Part shown: piece by piece, positions 15,516 to 23,520 of the stretch | Numbering within the stretch: position 1 is the stretch's first letter | Layout of the letters: every line of letters begins with the position of its first letter | From: Pseudomonas sp. UBA6562 | GTDB taxonomy: Bacteria > Pseudomonadota > Gammaproteobacteria > Pseudomonadales > Pseudomonadaceae | Direction of reading: 5' to 3' | Assembly (NCBI RefSeq): GCF_002434265.1 | Contig: NZ_DJJS01000008.1 | Location: 665,667 to 729,666 of the forward strand | DNA length: 64,000 nt | Translations under genes and position numbers: made by a program | The notes under the pieces: generated by a model | What the model was told of the DNA's origin: nothing | The model's input: the letters and a program-made list of their open reading frames with translations, nothing else | Database searches by the model: none

Positions 15516-17285
15516 TCACGCCTGCACCAGCGGGCCGGGGTTCTTCAGGTACTGATCTTTGATGGCCTGGGCCGCGAACAGGGTAATCGCGCCGATCAGC
15601 GCGGTGGGGTTGGCCTGGAAGTTCTGCGGGAAGGCGTTGCCGCCGGGCACGAAGACGTTGTGCACGTCCCAGCTCTGCAGGTAGCGGTTGAGCGCGCTGG
15701 TTTCCGGCGACTCACCCATGATCGCGCCGCCCACGTTGTGGGTGGAGACGTACTTGGTGATGTCCCAGTGCGAGTCCATCCCCAGGTAGCTTTCGCTGTA
15801 GCTGTCCGGGTTCAGCTCTTTGGTGATGTTCTGCACGATGCCGCGCAGGTGCTGTTGCAGGCGCAGTTCGTTGGGCTTCCAGTCGAAGGTGATGCGCAGC
15901 AGCGGCAGGCCCCACGGGTCTTTGTAGGTCGGGTCGAGGTCGACGTAGTGCTCGCGGTACGACATGCAGCCGGTGGAGATGCTGACCTTCATCGAGTGGC
16001 CGTACCAGTCCTGCATGCCGTCCTTCCAGCCTTGGCCCCATTCCGGGGTGCCAGCCGGCAGGGACGTGCCGATGGGCGTGCCGGTGGCCTGGGAGCTGTG
16101 GATCTTGGCGCCGCCGATGATGCCCAGCGCCGGGCCGTCGAAGTTGCCGGGCGAGATGTCGTTGAACATCTGCCCCGTGGCGCCGGCGGTGGCGAAGGGG
16201 TTGAACTGCTTGTCCTTGAAGAACAGCGTGGTGCCGCCGACGCTGAGGTACGCGTAGTTGCGGCCGATGGTGCCGGTGTTGGAGACCGGATCGTACGGCT
16301 TGCCGATGCCCGAGAGCAGCATCAGACGCACGTTGACGAATTGGAAGCCCGCGAGCACGACGATCTTGGCCGGCTGGAACACGGTGTTGCCGTCGGCGTC
16401 GGCGTAGGTCACGCCTTTGGCGGTCTTGCCGTCGGGGTGCAGTTCGACCTTGAGGACGTTGGCGTTGACCTTGTAGTCGAAGTTCTCCATGCGCTTGAGC
16501 GCGTCCATCACCGCGGTTTGCGGCGAGGCCTTGGAGAAGTTCAGGCACGGATATTTGCTGCAATAGCCGCAGTAGTTGCAGGGCGCGATCTGGTTGCCGT
16601 AGGGGTTCTTCCAGGCCCGCGAAACGTTCGCCGAGGGGTTGGGGAACGGGTGGTAGCCGAGCTTGCGCGCCGCATCGGCGAACATCGTGTTGTTCAGCGT
16701 GTCTTCCAGCGCCGGCAGCGGGCACGGGTTGGAGCGCGGGCCTTCGAACGGGTCGCCGCCGGGCATGATCTGCCCGCGCAGGTTGCCGGTGTTGGCCGAC
16801 AGGCCGCAGATCTTGTCGAACTTGTCGAGGTAGGGCTCGATCTCGTCCCAGGTGAAGGGGAAGTCGCCGATGGTCATGTTGCCCGGCAGCACGCCGGGGC
16901 CGTAGGCCTGGTCGGCGTAGGTCTTGAGCTTGAGGTCGGTGGGCGTCGGGCGGATCAGCACGCCGGTCCAGTGCAGGCCCGAGCCGCCCACGCCAGTGCC
17001 GGGCACGAAGGCGCCCCATTGGCGGGTCGGCAGCGCGGTGCCGGTCATGCTGTGGCGCACGCTCAGGGCCGCGTCCTTGGGTGTGACCATGACTTTGTTG
17101 CGCACGGCGTAGGCGTATTGGTCGGCAGGCTTGGGGTAGGTGAAATCGGCGTTGCTGCGGTCTTCGCCGCGCTCCAGGGCGCGTACCCGCAGGCCCGCCT
17201 GCGCCAGTTCGATGCTCATCAGCGAGCCGGTCCAACCGAGACCGACCACGACGACATCGACTTCCTCATTGGTGATGTTTGACAT
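15516..17285 (-). CDS. GMC-family FAD dehydrogenase, large subunit of gluconate 2-dehydrogenase type
   Basis: A 589-aa flavoprotein. The FAD-binding VVVGLGWTGSLMSIELAQAG lies near residues 13-32; a cysteine-rich stretch (CNYCGYCSKYPCLNFS) is near 237-252, as in the membrane sugar-acid dehydrogenases; the C-terminal GMC region has THNVGGAIMGESPETS and VFVPGGNAFPQNFQANPT. It oxidises a sugar acid (gluconate or ketogluconate) in the periplasm together with the Tat-exported small subunit and the cytochrome subunit. It has no signal peptide of its own and is presumably carried out by the small subunit. The substrate cannot be separated from 2-ketogluconate or alcohol by inspection. Confidence 0.88.
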   Translation of the reverse strand: MSNITNEEVDVVVVGLGWTGSLMSIELAQAGLRVRALERGEDRSNADFTYPKPADQYAYAVRNKVMVTPKDAALSVRHSMTGTALPTRQWGAFVPGTGVGGSGLHWTGVLIRPTPTDLKLKTYADQAYGPGVLPGNMTIGDFPFTWDEIEPYLDKFDKICGLSANTGNLRGQIMPGGDPFEGPRSNPCPLPALEDTLNNTMFADAARKLGYHPFPNPSANVSRAWKNPYGNQIAPCNYCGYCSKYPCLNFSKASPQTAVMDALKRMENFDYKVNANVLKVELHPDGKTAKGVTYADADGNTVFQPAKIVVLAGFQFVNVRLMLLSGIGKPYDPVSNTGTIGRNYAYLSVGGTTLFFKDKQFNPFATAGATGQMFNDISPGNFDGPALGIIGGAKIHSSQATGTPIGTSLPAGTPEWGQGWKDGMQDWYGHSMKVSISTGCMSYREHYVDLDPTYKDPWGLPLLRITFDWKPNELRLQQHLRGIVQNITKELNPDSYSESYLGMDSHWDITKYVSTHNVGGAIMGESPETSALNRYLQSWDVHNVFVPGGNAFPQNFQANPTALIGAITLFAAQAIKDQYLKNPGPLVQA

Positions 17286-17321
17286 GGGTAACCTTGAATG
17301 CTGTGTCGCTGGGCGAAGGGT

Positions 17322-18041
17322 TCAACCGCGCTGACCGGTCAGGCTGACCGGGCTGAGGGGGTACGGGACGTTATGCTGCGCGACCCATTCCAGGTAGCTG
17401 GCGCGGGCGCCGGGAAAGCCGATGGCGATCCAGGATTTCATGCCCTTGTTGCCGCCGTAGATGGGGTCGGCCAGCCAGCCCTGACGCGTGTGGTTGAGCA
17501 GTTCGTTGAAGAACAGCTTGCCGTTGAGCACGCTTTCGCCGGAGGCGGCGAAGTCGGCTTCGCCGCTTTGCAGCTTCTTCAGGGCGTCGTCGCGCTTGGC
17601 CAGATCGAGCAGCGCGAAGTGCTCGCCGTAGGCCTTCTGGCACCAGGCGTCGAACGCTGCGATGCCCTTCTGGTAGATCTGCTGGATGGTGTAGGGCAAT
17701 TGGTAGCCCAAGGTCGGCGGCGCGTTGAGGTCGAACGGCCCTTCCAGGTACACCTCGCTGCCCAGGTCACCGGCCAACTGTTGGTCGATGAAGATCGGCA
17801 CGTTGGTTTCCAGCGCGCCGGGGCCACGGCCACCACCGGGGATCAGGCGGTCGCAGGCGGCCAGGACCAGGGTCCATTCGGCAGGCGTGAAGAAAGTCGG
17901 CTTATAACCGTCCAGGCTCGGCGCGGCCAGTTCGGCGGCGGCCGCAGCGGACAGCCCTTTGACGGCGATGCCCATGGCGGGCAAGGCGATCAGGGAGGAC
18001 AGCAGGAACTTCCTCCTCGAGGTTTGTGTGGCTAATAACAT
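17322..18041 (-). CDS. Gluconate 2-dehydrogenase small (gamma) subunit, Tat-exported
   Basis: A 239-aa subunit with a twin-arginine signal (SRRKFLLSSLIALPAMGIAV) at the N-terminus, followed by an alanine-rich region before the mature domain of the gluconate 2-dehydrogenase subunit 3 family. It acts as chaperone and partner for the GMC subunit, allowing co-export through Tat. I chose the ATG at 18041, with AGGTG 7 nt upstream, over an in-frame GTG at 18050. It is the first gene of the three-gene operon; 36 bp separate it from the GMC gene. Confidence 0.88.
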   Translation of the reverse strand: MLLATQTSRRKFLLSSLIALPAMGIAVKGLSAAAAAELAAPSLDGYKPTFFTPAEWTLVLAACDRLIPGGGRGPGALETNVPIFIDQQLAGDLGSEVYLEGPFDLNAPPTLGYQLPYTIQQIYQKGIAAFDAWCQKAYGEHFALLDLAKRDDALKKLQSGEADFAASGESVLNGKLFFNELLNHTRQGWLADPIYGGNKGMKSWIAIGFPGARASYLEWVAQHNVPYPLSPVSLTGQRG

Positions 18042-18672
18042 GCAAAGCACCTATGGCTAATCACAACGAACCGAGTGGCTACCCTGCCCTGTCTGGGGAT
18101 GCGCTGGCTGCCTGGAACCTGGCCTGCGCCCTTGAGGCGTCTGTGGCGGTCTTGTCGCGTTTTGCTGGGCGATCGGGAAGCGGCGACATCGGGCATGCAC
18201 GGGTCTGGGCCAGTGTCATGGGGTGCGGCTCGGTACACGGGGGTGGAATGATAGCAGCCTACTCAATACCCCGTAACTTCAAATTGCCTTTAGTCGTCAA
18301 CAGGCGATTTGTCGCAGGAGATTTCTGAGCTTTCGAATCGTTTTTTGCCCGGGCAGGCTCAAACATCACGCGCTGCTGGCTGGTGGCCAGTTTTTTGGCG
18401 CTAGTGGTCAGAACGGTGCTGGCGGCCAATCGTTTCAAGAGATTGCCAATAACGGGGGAGATTCTTTCCAGACTCGACCGGCCTATCGCCTTTAACCGCA
18501 TCCGCCTCCATCTTTTTCCTCTCCAGCCACCACAAAAATCATCGTTTCGCTTCCCCGCCCTTCTCCTCACTATGAGTCCACATCTGCTCCGCGGCCTTTT
18601 CGCTACAGGGACCACGCAGCGGCCTGACGATGTAACCGACCGCTCCCCACGACCCGCTTGAAGGACACCCCC
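18042..18672. other. Intergenic region of about 630 bp between divergent operons
   Basis: This gap separates the gluconate dehydrogenase operon from the flavin monooxygenase cluster. Its middle (18250-18520) has lower GC than its neighbours. Apart from one weak minus-strand frame (18259-18501) and the two promoter areas that must be present, I see no recognisable gene, RNA or terminator. Confidence 0.5.
18259..18501 (-). CDS. Possible 80-aa basic protein (doubtful)
   Basis: A minus-strand frame encoding MRLKAIGRSSLERISPVIGN and ending LTTKGNLKLRGIE. Unlike the Arg/Ala/Gly-rich shadows elsewhere, its composition is balanced and Lys/Ser/Asn containing, and GGAGG lies just before the ATG. However a second overlapping frame also has a good ribosome-binding site, no family is recognised, and the low local GC alone could explain the composition. 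It is divergent from the flavin monooxygenase. Kept only as a candidate. Confidence 0.22.
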   Translation of the reverse strand: MRLKAIGRSSLERISPVIGNLLKRLAASTVLTTSAKKLATSQQRVMFEPARAKNDSKAQKSPATNRLLTTKGNLKLRGIE

Positions 18673-19950
18673 ATGCCCGCACACCCCACATCCATCGACA
18701 CACTGGTCATCGGTGCCGGCCAAGCCGGCATCGCCGCCAGCGAACACCTGAGCGCCCAGGGCGTGCCGCATCTGGTGCTCGAGCGCAAGCGCATCGCCGA
18801 GGCCTGGCGCAGCGGGCGCTGGGATTCCTTGGTAGCCAACGGGCCGGTATGGCACGACCGCTTTCCGGGGCTGGACTTCGAGGAGCTGGACCCGGACGCC
18901 TTCGCCGGCAAAGACCGCGTGGCCGACTACTTCGAAGCCTATGTGAAGAAGTTCGACGTGCCGGTGCGCACCGGCGTGGACGTCACGCGGGTGGTGCGCA
19001 ATGCGGGCCGCAGCGGCTTCCGGGTGGACACCAGCGACGGGGTGATCGAGGCGCAACGCATCGTGGTCGCCACCGGACCGTTCCAGAAGGCGGTGATTCC
19101 GCCCATCGCGCCGCAAGACCCGGCGCTGTACCAGATTCATTCGGCCGACTACTTCAACCCCGAGCAACTTCCCGAAGGCGCAGTGCTGGTGGTAGGCGCA
19201 GGCTCGTCGGGCACGCAGATCGCCGACGAACTGCAACGCGCCGGCAAGCAGGTGTACCTCTCGGTCGGCGCCCACGACCGCCCGCCACGACGCTACCGCA
19301 ACCGCGACTTCTGCTGGTGGCTGGGGGTACTCGGCGAGTGGGATGCGGAAACCCCGCGCCAGGGCCGCGAACACGTGACCATCGCCGTCAGCGGCGCCCG
19401 CGGCGGCAACACCGTGGACTTCCGCGCCCTGGCCCATGAGGGCATGACCCTGGTCGGGCTGACGAAATCCTTCGACGACGGTGTGGTGACCTTCCAACCG
19501 GACCTTGCCGCCAACCTGGCCGCAGGCGATGCCAACTATCTGGCCGTGCTCGACGCCGCCGACGCCTACATCGCGCGCCACGGCCTGGACCTGCCGGAAG
19601 AACCCCAGGCGCGCCACCGTTATCCGGACCCGGCCTGCGTCACCGAGCCGATCCTCAGCCTGGACCTGCGCGAAGCCGGCATCACTAGCGTGATCTGGGC
19701 CACGGGCTATTCGACGGACTACAGCTGGCTGCACGTGGACGCCTTCGACGACAAAGGCAAGCCTAAGCATCAGCGTGGCGTGTCCAGCGAGCCGGGGGTG
19801 TATTTCCTCGGGTTGCCGTGGCTGTCGCGGCGCGGGTCGAGCTTCATCTGGGGGGTCTGGCACGACGCCAAGCACGTGGCCGGGCACATCGCCACGCAAC
19901 GCAGCTACGGCGCCTACCGCGATGCCGCGCAGCGTCAGGCCGGTCTCTGA
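18673..19950 (+). CDS. Flavin-containing monooxygenase / FAD-dependent oxidoreductase
   Basis: A 425-aa two-dinucleotide-fold flavoprotein. The FAD motif VIGAGQAGIAASEHL is at about residues 12-26, the NADP motif VVGAGSSGTQIADEL near 174, and ATGYSTDYSW near 345 matches the conserved ATG of class B monooxygenases. It probably oxygenates nitrogen, sulfur or carbon of a small substrate with NADPH and O2. The ATG at 18673 has GAAGGA upstream. It leads an operon with a Rid protein, a DUF1028 hydrolase and an M20 deacylase, which suggests catabolism of a nitrogen compound. Substrate unknown. Confidence 0.8.
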   Translation: MPAHPTSIDTLVIGAGQAGIAASEHLSAQGVPHLVLERKRIAEAWRSGRWDSLVANGPVWHDRFPGLDFEELDPDAFAGKDRVADYFEAYVKKFDVPVRTGVDVTRVVRNAGRSGFRVDTSDGVIEAQRIVVATGPFQKAVIPPIAPQDPALYQIHSADYFNPEQLPEGAVLVVGAGSSGTQIADELQRAGKQVYLSVGAHDRPPRRYRNRDFCWWLGVLGEWDAETPRQGREHVTIAVSGARGGNTVDFRALAHEGMTLVGLTKSFDDGVVTFQPDLAANLAAGDANYLAVLDAADAYIARHGLDLPEEPQARHRYPDPACVTEPILSLDLREAGITSVIWATGYSTDYSWLHVDAFDDKGKPKHQRGVSSEPGVYFLGLPWLSRRGSSFIWGVWHDAKHVAGHIATQRSYGAYRDAAQRQAGL

Positions 19951-19991
19951 CCCGGTTGCCATTCTTTCCCACCGAATTCGAGGAGCTTTCG

Positions 19992-20420
19992 ATGCCCACC
20001 CATACCCGCATCCGCATGTTCAACACCAAGACCACCTACCCCAACCAATCCCTGGACAACGACCTGTGCCAGGCCGTACGCGCCGGCAACACCGTGTACG
20101 TGCGCGGCCAGGTCGGCACCGACTTCGACGGCAACCTGGTGGGCCTGGGCGATGCCGCGGCACAGGCCGAGCAGGCCATGAAGAACGTCAAGCAACTGCT
20201 CGAAGAGGCCGGTAGCGACCTGTCGCACATCGTCAAGACCACCACTTATCTGATCGACCCGCGCTACCGCGAACCGGTGTATCAAGTGGTGGGCAAATGG
20301 CTGCGCGGCGTGTATCCGATTTCCACCGGGCTGGTGGTCTCGGCCCTGGGGCAACCGCAGTGGCTGATGGAAATCGACGTGATCGCGGTGATCCCCGAAG
20401 CGGAGGACGCGCGCCCATGA
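19992..20420 (+). CDS. Rid-family (YjgF/YER057c/UK114) protein lacking the catalytic arginine
   Basis: A 142-aa Rid-fold protein with VYVRGQVGTDFDGNLVGLGD and the usual AQAEQAMKNVKQLLEEAGSD helix. True RidA imine deaminases have Arg in the P-A-R-S motif before the last strands; here the aligned segment reads YPISTGLVV, with Ser in place of Arg. It therefore probably lacks standard RidA deaminase activity and belongs to another Rid subgroup, possibly one that hydrolyses or binds a different intermediate. RBS GAGGAG precedes the ATG at 19992, and the stop overlaps the next gene by ATGA. Confidence 0.85.
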   Translation: MPTHTRIRMFNTKTTYPNQSLDNDLCQAVRAGNTVYVRGQVGTDFDGNLVGLGDAAAQAEQAMKNVKQLLEEAGSDLSHIVKTTTYLIDPRYREPVYQVVGKWLRGVYPISTGLVVSALGQPQWLMEIDVIAVIPEAEDARP

Positions 20421-21094
20421 CCTTCTCGATCATCGGCCGCTGCGCCGAGACCGGCCAACTGGGCATCGCCATCAGCTCGTCGAGCATCGCCGTCGGCGCA
20501 CGCTGCCCTTGGGTGCGCGCAGGGGTCGGCGCGGTATCGACGCAGAACGTCACCTTGCCCGCGCTCGGCCCGCAAATCCTCGACCTGCTCGAACACCAGT
20601 CGCTCACTCCGCAACAGGCGTTAGACCGTGCCTTGAACGCGAACGGCTGGAGCCAGTACCGACAAGTGACGGTGATCGACGACCAAGGCCGGGTGGCACT
20701 GTTCAGCGGGCAGCAGGCGCTGGGCATCTTCAACGCCGTGCAGGGCGAACAATGCGCGGCGGCGGGCAACCTGCTGGCCGGTCCCGAGGTGATCCAGGCC
20801 ATGGTCGAGGCGTTCGAGCAGGCCCCAGGCGCGCTGGCCGATCGGCTGCTGGCGGCCATGCACGCGGCGATGGCCGCCGGTGGCGAAGCGGGCCCGGTGC
20901 ACTCGGCGGCGCTCAAGATCGCCGGCGATCTGGTCTGGCCGATCGTCGACCTGCGCGTGGACTGGGCCGAACACGACCCCATCGGCCAGCTCGACGGGCT
21001 GTGGCGCGCCTACCAACCGCAGATGCAGGATTACCTGACCCGCGCGCTCGACCCCACCGCTGCGCCCACCTACGGCGTGCCGGGCGATGAGTGA
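20417..21094 (+). CDS. DUF1028 family putative Ntn-hydrolase
   Basis: A 225-aa protein beginning MTFSIIGRCAETGQLGIAIS, typical of DUF1028 (COG3342), which is assigned to the Ntn-hydrolase superfamily. Removal of Met1 would expose Thr2 as N-terminal nucleophile, fitting an amide hydrolase. It overlaps the Rid gene by 4 bp and the M20 gene by 8 bp, so the three are tightly coupled. No substrate is known for the family; here an amide produced after monooxygenase action is a reasonable guess. Confidence 0.8.
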   Translation: MTFSIIGRCAETGQLGIAISSSSIAVGARCPWVRAGVGAVSTQNVTLPALGPQILDLLEHQSLTPQQALDRALNANGWSQYRQVTVIDDQGRVALFSGQQALGIFNAVQGEQCAAAGNLLAGPEVIQAMVEAFEQAPGALADRLLAAMHAAMAAGGEAGPVHSAALKIAGDLVWPIVDLRVDWAEHDPIGQLDGLWRAYQPQMQDYLTRALDPTAAPTYGVPGDE

Positions 21095-22244
21095 GCACAG
21101 CAGCCGCGCGCTGCTCGCGCACCTGGTGGGGTTCGCCACCGTCAGCCGCGATTCGAACCTGGCGCTGATCGAGTTCATCGACCAGTACCTGGCCGGCCAT
21201 GGCATCGAAGCCGAGCTGCTGTTCAATGAGGCCGGCGACAAGGCCAGCCTGTTCGCCACCTTGGGGCCGGACATCGCCGGCGGCATCGTGCTCTCGGGCC
21301 ACACCGACGTGGTGCCCGTGGACGGCCAAGCCTGGTCGGTGCCGCCGTTCGAAATGACCGAGGCCGATGGCCGCTTGTACGGCCGCGGTACCGCTGACAT
21401 GAAGGGCTTCATCGCCTGCGTGCTGGCCGCCGTGCCACGACTGCTGGCCAAGCCGCTGCGCAGCCCGGTGCACCTGGCGTTTTCCTACGACGAAGAAGTG
21501 GGTTGCCTGGGCGTGCGGCCGATGCTCGCCGCGCTCGGCCAGCGCCCGCACAAGCCGGGCCTGTGCCTGATCGGCGAACCCAGCGAGCTGCAACCGGTGC
21601 TCGGCCACAAGGGCAAGCTGGCCATGCGCTGCGAGGTGCAGGGTCTGGCCTGCCACTCGGCCCATGCGCCCTCGGGCGTGAACGCCATCGAATACGCCGC
21701 GCGGCTGATCGGCCATCTGGGCGACCTGGGCGAGGCGCTGGCCGCGCCTGAACACCACGACACACGCTTCGACCCGCCCTATTCCACGGTGCAGACCGGC
21801 GTCATCCACGGCGGCCGTGCGCTGAACATCGTGCCGGCCGAATGCGCTTTCGATTTCGAGGTGCGCACTCTGCCTGGTTTCGATGCCCAGCAGGTGGTGG
21901 ACGGTCTGCAAACCTACGCCGAGCAACGGCTACTGCCGCGCATGCACGCGGTCGACCCGAGCACGGGCATCCGCCTGCAACCGCTCAGCGCCTACCCTGG
22001 GCTGGCGACTGCGGCCAACAGCGAGGCGGCGCAGTTGCTGGCGTATCTGTGCGGCTCGGATGCTTTCACCACCGTGGCGTTCGGCACCGAGGGCGGGCTG
22101 TTCGACGAAGCCGGCATTCCGACCGTGGTCTGCGGGCCGGGAAGCATGGCGCAAGGGCACAAGCCGGACGAGTTCGTCACCTTGGAACAGCTCGATGGCT
22201 GCGACGCCATGCTCAAGCGCCTGGCCGACCACCTGCACTGCTAA
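21087..22244 (+). CDS. M20-family deacylase, acetylornithine deacetylase (ArgE)-like
   Basis: A 385-aa zinc metallopeptidase-type deacylase. Metal ligands are seen in LSGHTDVVPVDG (His72), RGTADMKGF (Asp104), the general base pair YDEEVGCLG (Glu136/137), GEPSE (about 160-164) and GHKPDEF near the C-terminus. The family removes acyl groups from amino-acid amines. Annotation as ArgE should be resisted: it is embedded in a catabolic cluster rather than with arginine genes. It is the last gene of the operon starting at 18673, and an IS4-like miniature element begins 16 bp after its stop. Confidence 0.85.
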   Translation: MSEHSSRALLAHLVGFATVSRDSNLALIEFIDQYLAGHGIEAELLFNEAGDKASLFATLGPDIAGGIVLSGHTDVVPVDGQAWSVPPFEMTEADGRLYGRGTADMKGFIACVLAAVPRLLAKPLRSPVHLAFSYDEEVGCLGVRPMLAALGQRPHKPGLCLIGEPSELQPVLGHKGKLAMRCEVQGLACHSAHAPSGVNAIEYAARLIGHLGDLGEALAAPEHHDTRFDPPYSTVQTGVIHGGRALNIVPAECAFDFEVRTLPGFDAQQVVDGLQTYAEQRLLPRMHAVDPSTGIRLQPLSAYPGLATAANSEAAQLLAYLCGSDAFTTVAFGTEGGLFDEAGIPTVVCGPGSMAQGHKPDEFVTLEQLDGCDAMLKRLADHLHC

Positions 22245-22260
22245 GCGCGCTCAGTCGGCC

Positions 22261-22337
22261 TGATGCCTAGCAGTTAAGCAATCGGGGCCGCTTTGCGGCC
22301 CTAAGTGACACCACTCCCGCTTAACTGACAGGCATTA
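22261..22337. mobile_element. 77-bp miniature element with IS4-like ends and 11-bp target duplication
   Basis: The right end, read on the minus strand, is TAATGCCTGTCAGTTAAG, 16 of 18 matches to the E. coli IS4 terminal repeat as I recall it (TAATGCCGATCAGTTAAG); the left end is TGATGCCTAGCAGTTAAG. The element is flanked by the 11-bp direct repeat CTCAGTCGGCC (22250-22260 and 22338-22348), the duplication size expected for IS4. It contains the hairpin GGGGCCGC-TTT-GCGGCCC and has no coding capacity. It sits exactly at the 3' end of the convergent LysR gene, whose stop codon lies in one copy of the duplication. Confidence 0.75.
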
Positions 22338-22338
22338 C

Positions 22339-23256
22339 TCAGTCGGCCTGACTCAGCGCCGTCAGCCGCTCGCGGCAATAGTCGACGAAGGCCTGCGCCG
22401 GCTTGGTCAGCTGCCCTTTGCTCAGGCGCGCGCTGACCAGCCCCGAGGGCGTGACCGGCTCGGCGATGTCAAGGGTGACCAGGCTCTGCCCGTCGTAGGT
22501 GTGGCTGGAAAACGGCCGCGTCACCAGCAGGGAAAAGCCGAAGCCCTGGCCCACCATGCCGCGCACCATCTCGATCGACGGCGAGCCGAAGACGATGTTC
22601 GGTGTCAGGCCCAGTTCGTGGAACAGGCTGACGAAGTAGGTGCGGCTTGGCAGCACGTCGAGCAGGATCATCGGCTCGCGCACCAGGTCGCGCAGCGACA
22701 CTTCGCGCTGGCCGGCATAGCGGTGGTTGGCCGGCAGCAGCACGTAGGGCTTCTGCGCCGGCATCAGGGGCTCGGTCTCGATGGTGTTGTCCAGCTCGTG
22801 GTCGTAGAGGAAAGCCACGTCGAAGGCACCGGCGGTCAGGCCCTGGACCAGCTCCTGCTGGTCGCCGTCGCGCAGGCGGATGTCCACACCGGGGTACTGC
22901 TTGCTGAAACCTGCGATCAGTTGCGGCAGGTACAGCGGTGCCACGGTCTCGAAGCAGCCGATGTCGATCTGCCCGCTCATCACCTCGTTGTCGGCCAGGG
23001 CGTTCTGTTCGAACTCGTGGGCGATGCGCAGCAGCTCGCGAGCCTTGTGGTAGAAGCGCTTGCCACTGGGGGTCAGCGACACGCCCTGGGCATGGTGGCG
23101 GATGAACAGCTGGACGTTGAAGCTGCCTTCCAGGTTCTTGATGGCCGTGGCGATCGACGGCTGGGCGATGTAGAGCTGGCGCGAAGCCTCGGCCACGCTG
23201 CCGGCCTCGACGGTAGTCACGAAATACTTCAATTGCCGCAAGGTGTAGGCAGCCAC
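22339..23256 (-). CDS. LysR-family transcriptional regulator
   Basis: A 305-aa LysR regulator: AAYTLRQLKYFVTTVEAGSV then SRQLYIAQPSIATAIKNLEG for the winged HTH (about residues 2-62), followed by a full effector domain. The start is a GTG at 23256 with GAGG five bases upstream; an ATG 63 nt earlier is possible but adds a non-family leader. It is divergent from the binding-protein gene at 23521 and convergent with the M20 gene, so it likely regulates one or both. Its stop codon lies within the 11-bp duplication made by the miniature element. Confidence 0.85.
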   Translation of the reverse strand: MAAYTLRQLKYFVTTVEAGSVAEASRQLYIAQPSIATAIKNLEGSFNVQLFIRHHAQGVSLTPSGKRFYHKARELLRIAHEFEQNALADNEVMSGQIDIGCFETVAPLYLPQLIAGFSKQYPGVDIRLRDGDQQELVQGLTAGAFDVAFLYDHELDNTIETEPLMPAQKPYVLLPANHRYAGQREVSLRDLVREPMILLDVLPSRTYFVSLFHELGLTPNIVFGSPSIEMVRGMVGQGFGFSLLVTRPFSSHTYDGQSLVTLDIAEPVTPSGLVSARLSKGQLTKPAQAFVDYCRERLTALSQAD

Positions 23257-23520
23257 GGGCACCTCGTTGGGCCGGCAGGCCGGAGTGGCCGTGCGCCAGC
23301 AGGGAAAGCCGACCTGCACAGTAGCGCAAAGGGCCTAACACCTTGGAGAGCTTTTTCATGGGGCCGAAGCATATTTTTAATCGTTTTCCCGCAGCCCGCA
23401 GTGGCGCACCATCGGTTCATCCCTGACAAGAACAGCGTCGGGCGCCACTGGCGACCCGCCGCGTGCAGCACCCCTTACTGCCTCTGAATAATCACAACCA
23501 CATGTAATGAGGGAGTTTCC

